This document shows positions 51,540 to 58,131 of a stretch of DNA of 64,000 bases, in pieces; position 1 is the first letter of the stretch, and each line of letters opens with the position of its first letter. Location of the stretch: NCBI RefSeq assembly GCF_038443385.1, contig NZ_CP151726.1:3782001-3846000 (forward strand), in the 5' to 3' direction. The translations under genes and the position numbers were made by a program. The DNA comes from Stieleria varia. Lineage in GTDB: Bacteria; Planctomycetota; Planctomycetia; Pirellulales; Pirellulaceae. The notes under the pieces were generated by a model. It saw only the letters and a list, made by a program, of their open reading frames with translations, was not told the DNA's origin and did not search any database.

Positions 51540-52264
51540 CGTCGAAAACCTTTCCAGATGTTGGGAGCTTTCTCGATGACTCGCGACCGCAATCCTTGTG
51601 GCGTTTGGAAAGTTGGCAACCCCGGTCGGCCTGGACGCGGATTGCCTTCTTCGCCAACGGCTCGAGTGGTGATGTTCTGTTGCGGATGGGGATTTTCCTC
51701 GCCAACGGCATGAGTGGTCACCGAGCCTTCCTCTCCAATCGCCCGCGTCGTGGGGTTGCCTTCTTCGCCGACCATCAACGTCGTCGCGGTGGGTGGCGGC
51801 GTTGGAACCGGCTGTGGCCTGGGTGTCGGGCAATACTGTTCTTCACCAACCGCTTGAGTGGTCGGCTGGGGCGGTCGTGGTGACTCTTCGCCCACCGCAT
51901 AAGTGGTGACTTGCGGTGGCGGCGGTGTCGCTTCTTCACCCCAAGTGTTCGTGGTGGGAGTCGGACTCGGCGAGCCTTCCTCGCCCACGGCCAACGTCGT
52001 TGGGTTGTTGCTCGGCGGGTAGTAAGGCTGTGGTGGTTGAGGAAGCGGTTGTGGGGTGGGACCACTGCCTTCTTCGCCGACGGCCATCGTGGTCATGCGG
52101 TTGTCTTGCGCCTCAGCATTGGTTTGTGCCAGCAGAGCGTAGGCGGTCGCCGAGGTGAGCCCCGTGGCGACAACGCGACGCAGGAAATCTCGTCTGGGCA
52201 AGTCCCCTTTTTTCAGATCGTTGATCAGTGAATCGACCTGAGGATTCGATTTTGGCTGAGACAT
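51533..52264 (-). CDS. Multi-core graspetide-like precursor with Tat-type leader
   Basis: 243 residues. Residues 1-54 look like a Tat leader: an N-terminal extension QVDSLINDLKKGDL, PRRDFLRR (23-30), a hydrophobic stretch VVATGLTSATAYALLA (31-46) and an AxA-like site (NAEAQD, 49-54). From residue 58 there are nine octapeptides TTxxxGEE at 58, 89, 104, 120, 135, 161, 172, 183 and 199, spaced by Pro-rich linkers; eight read TTx(A/M)(V/I)GEE and one TTNTWGEE. The TTxxxxEE core is the hallmark of plesiocin-type graspetides, in which an ATP-grasp enzyme joins Thr hydroxyls to Glu carboxylates. The last 37 residues are basic (GLRSRVIEKAPNIWKGFRRW). GCGAGGGA lies about 9 bases before the ATG. The next gene on the strand is the ATP-grasp ligase. 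The graspetide role is inference from motif and context. Confidence 0.82.
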   Translation of the reverse strand: MSQPKSNPQVDSLINDLKKGDLPRRDFLRRVVATGLTSATAYALLAQTNAEAQDNRMTTMAVGEEGSGPTPQPLPQPPQPYYPPSNNPTTLAVGEEGSPSPTPTTNTWGEEATPPPPQVTTYAVGEESPRPPQPTTQAVGEEQYCPTPRPQPVPTPPPTATTLMVGEEGNPTTRAIGEEGSVTTHAVGEENPHPQQNITTRAVGEEGNPRPGRPGLPTFQTPQGLRSRVIEKAPNIWKGFRRW

Positions 52265-52320
52265 GGCGATTTTTCCCTCGCTTGGAATGGATTGAGTCGT
52301 GATTTGGATTGTAGCCCACG

Positions 52321-52356
52321 CAAAAACCTCGCACCGATGATCGATGCGAGGATCTG
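52321..52356 (-). terminator. Intrinsic terminator of the secreted 176-aa protein gene
   Basis: On the minus strand cctcgca, a loop of about 11 bases, tgcgagg and then ttttt form a classic Rho-independent terminator 18 bp after the stop codon at 52375. It separates that gene from the graspetide operon, which must then have its own promoter in 52265-52320. Confidence 0.8.
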
Positions 52357-52374
52357 TTGTATTTGTGCTAATGA

Positions 52375-52905
52375 TTAGCGTTGAAAGAAGCGTCGCATCG
52401 GTTGGACGCCGGTGCTGTAGGTCGGATAAACCGGGTTGTAGTTATTCATTCGATTGTCGATCGCTTCTGCGGAAGAGCTGCCGTACTGTTGGAACGTACT
52501 GGTGTTGGCGTCCGCACCGGCTTGAGCCCAGTATCCGTTGGCGACCGCATTGCTGTTGCTACGAGCGAATCCTTGGTAGGTGCGAGCGGTCGAATTGGCG
52601 ACCGACTGAGCACCCCAGCCGTTGGCGATGGATCGACCGTTGCTGATTGCGACTCCGCCGTGGGAGATCGCAGTGCTGTTACCGCGGGCGAAACCGCCGT
52701 TGGTGCCTTGACCATACATGTTGGCCCGAGCGTATCCTCCTTGGGTGGCGACGGCAGTTGCGTTCAGTTGCGTGTTGCCGTATCCACGAGCCGTGCTGAT
52801 GGCGGTTCCGCCTGTCGAATAGCTCGACGCGGTGACTTGAGCATTCGCTTCTGCGGTCAGCAAGCAGACGGCGGCCAGGGCGATGGTGGTGATGATGCGG
52901 TTCAT
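52375..52905 (-). CDS. Secreted Gly/Ala/Asn-rich repetitive protein
   Basis: 176 residues: signal peptide RIITTIALAAVCLLTAEANA (about 3-22), then a low-complexity part rich in Gly, Ala, Asn, Ser and Tyr with imprecise repeats (GGYARANMYGQGTNGGFARGN; AISHGGVAISNGRSIANGW; GFARSNSNAVANGYWAQ), ending in PMRRFFQR. Shares ISHGGV and an Arg/Phe-rich C-terminal tail with the protein at 53823-54419, so the two look paralogous. Such composition suits a beta-solenoid or fibre-forming surface protein. No recognised family. An upstream motif shared with the paralogue is listed separately. Confidence 0.7.
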   Translation of the reverse strand: MNRIITTIALAAVCLLTAEANAQVTASSYSTGGTAISTARGYGNTQLNATAVATQGGYARANMYGQGTNGGFARGNSTAISHGGVAISNGRSIANGWGAQSVANSTARTYQGFARSNSNAVANGYWAQAGADANTSTFQQYGSSSAEAIDNRMNNYNPVYPTYSTGVQPMRRFFQR

Positions 52906-52981
52906 TGTCGTGTTCCTTTTGTGAACGGGGTTGACTTGGCGTCGTGGTGGGTGAGTGGCCGTCGTCGGCCTTCAAGAGAGA

Positions 52982-53016
52982 CATGCGTGGTATCTGTCGA
53001 AATCCCTTAACCGTTT
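52982..53016 (-). promoter_or_regulatory. Shared promoter-like motif, copy 1
   Basis: On the minus strand AAACGGTTAAGGG (53004-53016) is followed after exactly 17 bases by GCATG (52982-52986), about 80-100 bases before the start at 52905. The same two boxes with the same 17-base spacing occur upstream of the paralogous gene at 54419. Spacing fits a sigma-factor promoter; the sigma factor is unknown. Confidence 0.5.
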
Positions 53017-53033
53017 GCGATCTTTTTTGCGGA

Positions 53034-53714
53034 TCACTGACCGATGGCCTGCCGCACCTTTTGCTTGGCATCGATCGAGAGCGCGCAGGCATCGAGTTGG
53101 TGCAGGATTTCTTGCGGCGTACCGGCAAACCGAATGGGCTCGGGTGAAGCGTCAGGATCGGACATCTCAATCGAAATCTGATCACCGACCCGACTGACCG
53201 AGAAAGACTGGTTTCCGGTGGCGTACGCTGAAACGCCGACTCCGCCGGCTGGCCACGCCGATATTTGTGGCACTGGGATTTGCGGAATCGTCCTTTGCGG
53301 TGAATGAGTGGTGTAGGGAAACCAACGACGCATGTTCTGTCGTGGTGTCAGCAGCAGCGGCTGGCCATTTCGGAGGACGCTGACCATCGAGTTTTCTGCT
53401 GCTGGAGGCAGGACCGCGGCGATAGGCAGGCCGTCGATTTCCAATAGCAGATCGTTTGGCTGAAGCCCCAGTCGTGCGGCAGGGCTCTGAGGCTCGACCT
53501 CGCGGATCCAGATGCCGCAATCCGGAGGAATTCCGGGAAGGTGCAGGCGGAGTATTTGTGGGATCGGGCGTGTCGAGATTCCCCAAGGGGCGTTCTGCTG
53601 CACGGCAGCAGGTCGCGATGGCGGTTGCACTGCATCGGGTTCTTGGCCGATCGCGGTGGTGGCTCCGAACAAAAGCATCGCTGCCAAGGAGAATCGTGTG
53701 ATCTGTTTCTTCAT
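53034..53714 (-). CDS. Secreted PDZ-domain protein
   Basis: 226 residues from ATG 53714 (the frame extends to 53786 without a signal sequence; the Lys-rich start MKKQITRF begins the signal peptide, SLAAMLLFGATTAIG). A PDZ-like domain occupies about 65-135: CGIWIREVEPQSPAARLGLQPNDLLLEIDGLPI, as in HtrA/C-terminal protease PDZ units, but no protease domain is present. The C-terminal part (SVSRVGDQISIEMSDPDASPEP; TPQEILHQLDACAL) is unrecognised. It lies between the two repetitive secreted proteins, so it may bind their C-termini; that is speculation. Confidence 0.75.
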   Translation of the reverse strand: MKKQITRFSLAAMLLFGATTAIGQEPDAVQPPSRPAAVQQNAPWGISTRPIPQILRLHLPGIPPDCGIWIREVEPQSPAARLGLQPNDLLLEIDGLPIAAVLPPAAENSMVSVLRNGQPLLLTPRQNMRRWFPYTTHSPQRTIPQIPVPQISAWPAGGVGVSAYATGNQSFSVSRVGDQISIEMSDPDASPEPIRFAGTPQEILHQLDACALSIDAKQKVRQAIGQ

Positions 53715-53765
53715 CGTTTTTTTCCGTGAATGTGAAAAAGAGAGTCGGGAAAGTGGACGCGCGCA

Positions 53766-53805
53766 AAAGTACGCCTGCTCCCGCATCAGTGGCGGCAGCA
53801 GGCGT
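53766..53805 (-). terminator. Terminator-like hairpin after the Gly-rich protein gene
   Basis: On the minus strand acgcctgctgccgc (53805-53792) pairs with gcgggagcaggcgt (53784-53771), 13 of 14 positions, followed by acttttgc. Located 18 bp after the stop at 53823. Confidence 0.65.
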
Positions 53806-53822
53806 TCGTTGAGCAGTTGAGA

Positions 53823-54419
53823 TCAGCGGCGAAAGATCATTCGGGCGACGGGTGCCGTGGAGCGAAAGCCGCCCCGATTGTTGTTGTTGCTGAAGCCCCC
53901 GTTTCCGTAGGCCGAACCGTACGGGACCGTACCGTTGTTGAACTGCCGCGTGTGGCTCTTGGAGTACGCTCGGGTGTTTTGTCCAAAGCCGGACGATTCA
54001 CTGCCGCCCCAGACCTGTCCGTTCTGAATTCCCGTCTGACCTCCAGAAATCACGCGGCGATTGCCTCCTTCGCTGACCACACCACCGTGGCTGATGTGGG
54101 TTCCGTTGGGACCGATGTTCAGGTTCAGGTTGTGGGCTGCCCCCAAAGGTCCTCCGCCCGCTCCGATGGTGTTCGAGATCGCGATGCCTTGGGGGCCGGC
54201 ACCGACGGCAAAACCATGTCCGAAACCCAGCCCGTTTTTGTTGCTGCTGCGTGAGCGTGCGAACTGGAATTGTCCCTCGGCATTGGCTCCGGCCCCGACG
54301 GCACCTGGGCCGATGTCGACCCAAGATCCAGCTCCTTGTGCGCCCGCTTGGGGGGCAGACAAAGTGATTGTGACGGCCAACAGGGCAGCGACTGAAATCG
54401 TTTTCAGAATGGTTTTCAT
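53823..54419 (-). CDS. Secreted Gly/Asn-rich protein, paralogue of the 176-aa protein
   Basis: 198 residues with signal peptide TILKTISVAALLAVTITLSA (about 3-22, cleavage near GAQ). The mature part is Gly/Asn/Ser-rich (GPGAVGAGANAEGQFQFARSR, ISHGGVVSEGGNRRVISGGQ, SAYGNGGFSNNNNRGGF) and ends VARMIFRR, like the Arg/Phe-rich tail of the protein at 52375-52905. No recognised family; possibly a fibre or matrix component. The promoter motif at 54490-54524 lies upstream. It is divergent from the MDR oxidoreductase gene. Confidence 0.7.
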   Translation of the reverse strand: MKTILKTISVAALLAVTITLSAPQAGAQGAGSWVDIGPGAVGAGANAEGQFQFARSRSSNKNGLGFGHGFAVGAGPQGIAISNTIGAGGGPLGAAHNLNLNIGPNGTHISHGGVVSEGGNRRVISGGQTGIQNGQVWGGSESSGFGQNTRAYSKSHTRQFNNGTVPYGSAYGNGGFSNNNNRGGFRSTAPVARMIFRR

Positions 54420-54489
54420 CGTTTTTCTCAGGTTTTGGGTGACTTTTGAGCGTTTCGCGGTCAGCGTCGTGATCGCGACTGCACAGACT

Positions 54490-54524
54490 CATGCGAGACC
54501 GGTACAAAAACCCCTTAACCGTTT
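54490..54524 (-). promoter_or_regulatory. Shared promoter-like motif, copy 2
   Basis: On the minus strand AAACGGTTAAGGG (54512-54524), 17-base spacer, GCATG (54490-54494), about 70-105 bases before the start at 54419. Boxes, spacing and distance match copy 1 at 52982-53016. Confidence 0.5.
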
Positions 54525-54577
54525 TTCGAAAAAACTTTCCGCTCACCCGAACCGGATTCTCCATAGGGATCTCTGCC

Positions 54578-55600
54578 ATGAAAGCTTTTCACATCACCGG
54601 CCCCACCGGATTGGATGCCCTACAACAAGTCGACTTGCCGGAACCGATCGTCGGTCCACGCGACGTCCTGATCGACATGAAAGCTTGGTCGCTCAACTAT
54701 CGCGATCTTGGGATGCCTCACGGCGGGTACTATCGAAATGACAAGGTCAAGCGTGATCCGCCGATGATTCCGCTGTCCGACGGTGCCGGTGAGGTCGTCG
54801 CGGTTGGCGATGAGGTGACCCGATTCCAAGTCGGTGATCGCGTCGCGGGCATCTTTTTTCAAGATTGGATCGGCGGCGAGCTGACCGACCAACAGATCGG
54901 TTCAGCACTCGGTGGCGCAATCGATGGCGTGTTGGCCGAGCGTGTGGTTTTGCCGGAGTCCGGTTGCGTATCGATTCCGGAGAGCTATTCCTTTCAACAA
55001 GCCGCAACACTGCCGTGTGCCGCGGTCACCGCTTGGCAATCGCTGACGCTGGGCGGATTGCAAGCCGGACAGTGCGTTCTGATGCTCGGCACGGGTGGTG
55101 TCTCGATCTTCGCCTTGCAATTTGCCAAAGCATTCGGTGCACGCACCATCATCACCTCTAGCAGTGACGAGAAACTCGAGCATGCACGGCGATTGGGCGC
55201 CGACGTCACGATCAACTACCGAGAGCATCCCGATTGGCAGGAAAAGGTTCTTGCGGCGACCGATGGAGTCGGCGTGGATAACGTGATCGAAGTCGGCGGG
55301 GCGGGGACCTTGGAGAAATCCATCGCCTCTGCCAAAACAAGCGGCCGTGTGAGCTTGATCGGTGTCCTGACGGGGCAACCGGACCAGAATCCCTCGCCGA
55401 TGATGGTGTTGTTCAAGCGGCTGACCGTTCAAGGAATTTATGTCGGCAGCCGCGACATGTTCGAAGCGATGAACCGAGCCATCACGGTCAACCAAATCGT
55501 GCCGATCATCGATCGCAGCTTCGGTTTCGACGAGACACGAGCGGCATACGAGTACATGCGTTCCGGTGCCCACTTCGGAAAAGTCGTCATCACTCGATAA
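54578..55600 (+). CDS. Medium-chain NAD(P)-dependent oxidoreductase (MDR, zinc-independent)
   Basis: 340 residues from ATG 54578 (MKAFHITGPTGLDALQQVD). MDR fold: SLNYRDLGMPHGGYY (about 33-47), PLSDGAGEVVAVGDEVTRFQVGDRVAG (about 64-90), cofactor-binding LMLGTGGVSIFALQFAKAFGARTI (about 168-190) and GVGVDNVIEVGGAGTLEKSI. Catalytic and structural zinc Cys/His ligands of classical alcohol dehydrogenases are absent, placing it near quinone oxidoreductase-like MDRs. The open frame upstream to 54491 overlaps the divergent promoter and is rejected. Physiological substrate unknown. Confidence 0.88.
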   Translation: MKAFHITGPTGLDALQQVDLPEPIVGPRDVLIDMKAWSLNYRDLGMPHGGYYRNDKVKRDPPMIPLSDGAGEVVAVGDEVTRFQVGDRVAGIFFQDWIGGELTDQQIGSALGGAIDGVLAERVVLPESGCVSIPESYSFQQAATLPCAAVTAWQSLTLGGLQAGQCVLMLGTGGVSIFALQFAKAFGARTIITSSSDEKLEHARRLGADVTINYREHPDWQEKVLAATDGVGVDNVIEVGGAGTLEKSIASAKTSGRVSLIGVLTGQPDQNPSPMMVLFKRLTVQGIYVGSRDMFEAMNRAITVNQIVPIIDRSFGFDETRAAYEYMRSGAHFGKVVITR

Positions 55601-56014
55601 TCGCAGTTCGACTCGTCGAGTCGAAAACGGAACATTGTCGTTCGACTCTCCGAGTCGAAAACGGGATCGAAGCGTTCGAGGTCAGACGATCTTTCGACCA
55701 TCCAACACGAACAAACAACGTCCAGGAGATCAGCATCCGTGTCTTGGGCGAGTAAACGTACGAGATGGTTCGGCCGTATGCCGCCGCACGCTAACGACTC
55801 GGAGAGTCGAGCGACTATCGTTCGACTCTCCGACTCGAATAAGAAATCGAAGGGTTTACGAGTAGAATCCAGTGACGCGGAGAAAATCCTGAAAATGTCA
55901 TGTGATTTCTGACAGATCCTTGTCTGCACCGTGAGTAGGACTGTTGAAGACGCCCATACAACAATGCTCGTACAGTCGTGACGTGTTCCCCTACTGTTGT
56001 CCAGATGTTGCTCA
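55601..56014. repeat. Intergenic cgactct-gagtcg palindromes
   Basis: Short palindromes occur at 55606-55625 (ttcgactcgtcgagtcgaaa), 55640-55662 (ttcgactctccgagtcgaaa) and 55797-55845 (gactcggagagtcgagcgac, ttcgactctccgactcgaa). These belong to the family at 14472 and 23838. The remainder, before the sigma factor gene, has nothing recognised. Confidence 0.75.
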
Positions 56015-56620
56015 ATGACCACCCCTGAGACACGACCGAGCCTGTTGTTGCGAATCCGTGATCCGCAGGACCGCATCGCCTGGGCGGAGTTTTCGGCATT
56101 GTATCGACCGGTGGTTTGCAACATGGCGCGACACCAAGGAATGCAAGCAGCCGATGCGGAGGACTTGGCACAACACGTCATGCTGTCCGTCTCCCGAGCG
56201 ATCGAGAATTTTGACCCTGAGAGCGGACAAGCACGCTTTGGCACTTGGTTAAAAACCATCGCCCGCCGCGCCATCATCAACGCTCTGACGCGTGGGTTTG
56301 CCGATCGGGCCGCGGGTGGCAGCGACATGATGGATTGGTTGCACCAGCAACCCGAATGCAATCAGCAGACGCAGACGTTGATGTTGCAATATCGCAGAGA
56401 AGTCTTTGCGGTCGCCGCATCGCAAATTCGATCGGAGTTCTCCGCCGACACTTGGGACGCGTTTTGGCAAACAGTCGTTCAGGATCAGCCGGTGGACTCA
56501 GTGGCGGAGTCACTGAAACGCACACGAGGGAGCGTCTACACCGCGCGGAGTCGGGTGATGAGACGACTTCGTGAAAAAGTGCGTGAGTTGGACTTGAATT
56601 CGGAGCAAGATGAATCATGA
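56015..56620 (+). CDS. ECF-type RNA polymerase sigma factor
   Basis: 201 residues from ATG 56015 (MTTPETRPSLLLRIRDPQDRIAW). Region 2: FSALYRPVVCNMARHQGMQAADAEDLAQHVMLSVSRAIENFDPESG, then FGTWLKTIARRAIIN. Region 4: AFWQTVVQDQPVDSVAESLKRTRGSVYTARSRVMRRLREKVREL. This matches planctomycete ECF sigma factors linked to protein kinases. Its TGA overlaps the ATG of the kinase gene (ATGA), so the two are coupled and the kinase probably controls the sigma factor. No matching promoter was identified. Confidence 0.9.
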   Translation: MTTPETRPSLLLRIRDPQDRIAWAEFSALYRPVVCNMARHQGMQAADAEDLAQHVMLSVSRAIENFDPESGQARFGTWLKTIARRAIINALTRGFADRAAGGSDMMDWLHQQPECNQQTQTLMLQYRREVFAVAASQIRSEFSADTWDAFWQTVVQDQPVDSVAESLKRTRGSVYTARSRVMRRLREKVRELDLNSEQDES

Positions 56621-58074
56621 ACCCTCAGAAAATGAACGCTCCCAACACGGCTTGCATGTTCGATCGCATCGACGAGTTCTTGAATGGCGATTTGTCGACA
56701 TCCGATTTGGCGTCCTTTGAACAACATCTGGAAACGTGCCACGTTTGCGGCGACCGCTTGGCCTTCCGCGCAGCCGATTGCGAGTTCTGGGAGGACGCGA
56801 AGACTTTTTTGAGCGATAACGATGTTCCGTTGGAGCCCACGCAAGAAACGGCTGCGGCTTGTCGCGATGATGACCAAGGCGACAAAGACGCTTTGTATGA
56901 TGCGACCAAGTTGACCTTTCTGGATCCCACGGATGATCCCGACATGCTGGGGCGATTCGCCGGTTATGAAATTTGCGGCGTCGTGGGGAGCGGTGGGATG
57001 GGCGTGGTGATGAAAGGACGCGACGTGTCACTGGATCGGTTCGTCGCCATCAAAGTCTTGCATTCGAGCTATGCCTGCCAGTCGGCACCTCGAAAACGTT
57101 TTGCTCGCGAAGCACAAGCGGCGGCGGCGGTGTTACATGACAACGTGATTTCGATCTACGGGGTGGATCACTGGAACGAGATGCCTTACTTGGTCATGCC
57201 TTATGTGAAGGGTGAATCGTTGCAGCAGCGAATCGATCGAGCAGCACCGTTGCCCATCGATGACATCGTGGGAATCTCGCTTCAGATCGCCAGAGGCTTG
57301 GCCGCCGCACATGATCAAGGCCTCGTGCACCGTGACATCAAGCCCGCCAACATTCTGATGCCCTCCAGCGTCTCGCGGGTCATCATCACCGACTTTGGAT
57401 TGGCGAGAACGGCGGACGATGCAAGCTTGACTCGTAGCGGGGTGTTGGCCGGAACGCCTCAGTACATGTCGCCCGAGCAGGCGAGGGGCGAAGCCGTGGA
57501 TGGACGGACCGACTTGTTCAGTTTGGGCAGCCTGATGTACGCGATGGCTTGCGGTCGCCCGCCTTTCCGCGCCGAGACGCCCTACGGAGTGCTTCGCAAG
57601 ATCACCGACGAACCTCATCGTTCACTCACCGACATTCGTGAAGACACGCCCGTTTGGTTGTCCAAAATCATTGATCGGCTACTGCAAAAACGTCCTGACG
57701 ATCGATTTGCCAACGCTCATGAGTTGGCCGATCACTTGGAACATTGCTTGGCACATTTAAGGCAACCGGGAACTATCGAGCTGCCCATATTGGTGGAACA
57801 TCGGCCAGCGGTTCGAAAGGTCTGGCCATTCGTTGCCGTGTCATTGCTGCTCGGTATCTTTGGTCTGTTCGTGATGACTGGATCAAGTCCTCCCAGTACC
57901 ACAAATCCCGAGGTCACCCATCAAAGCGAATCGGGGGCATCTCTCGTTGAGTCCGCATCTCAAACGCGGAACGAGACTCCACCTGAGTTGCAATGGGAGT
58001 TTGACGACTCGCTGCTGGATCGACTGGAGACCGATCTGAACATTCTGCTCAACGAAACCGTTGCTGAAGAATGA
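56617..58074 (+). CDS. Ser/Thr kinase with anti-sigma-like zinc motif
   Basis: 485 residues, start overlapping the sigma factor stop. The N-terminus (DEFLNGDLSTSDLASFEQHLETCHVCGDRLA) has the HxxxCxxC pattern (His37, Cys41, Cys44) of ZAS anti-sigma domains. Hanks kinase domain about 113-385: GVVGSGGMGVVMKG, Lys in FVAIKVLHS, HRDIKPANILM, ITDFGLART and GTPQYMSPEQARG. One membrane helix at about 402-422 (WPFVAVSLLLGIFGLFVMTG) and a short Glu/Asp-rich tail. It therefore may sequester the sigma factor through the ZAS motif and release it on phosphorylation; inference from coupling and domains. Confidence 0.9.
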   Translation: MNPQKMNAPNTACMFDRIDEFLNGDLSTSDLASFEQHLETCHVCGDRLAFRAADCEFWEDAKTFLSDNDVPLEPTQETAAACRDDDQGDKDALYDATKLTFLDPTDDPDMLGRFAGYEICGVVGSGGMGVVMKGRDVSLDRFVAIKVLHSSYACQSAPRKRFAREAQAAAAVLHDNVISIYGVDHWNEMPYLVMPYVKGESLQQRIDRAAPLPIDDIVGISLQIARGLAAAHDQGLVHRDIKPANILMPSSVSRVIITDFGLARTADDASLTRSGVLAGTPQYMSPEQARGEAVDGRTDLFSLGSLMYAMACGRPPFRAETPYGVLRKITDEPHRSLTDIREDTPVWLSKIIDRLLQKRPDDRFANAHELADHLEHCLAHLRQPGTIELPILVEHRPAVRKVWPFVAVSLLLGIFGLFVMTGSSPPSTTNPEVTHQSESGASLVESASQTRNETPPELQWEFDDSLLDRLETDLNILLNETVAEE

Positions 58075-58131
58075 CTTTGCCACCAACACCTGCCCACATC
58101 CGTTCACCCCATCCCCGTTCTGGAGTCAATC

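Noticed and set aside
51540-51833. 98-codon N-terminal extension of the ATP-grasp frame
   Set aside because: Antiphase translation of the graspetide precursor cores; Arg/His-rich and unlike ATP-grasp N-termini.
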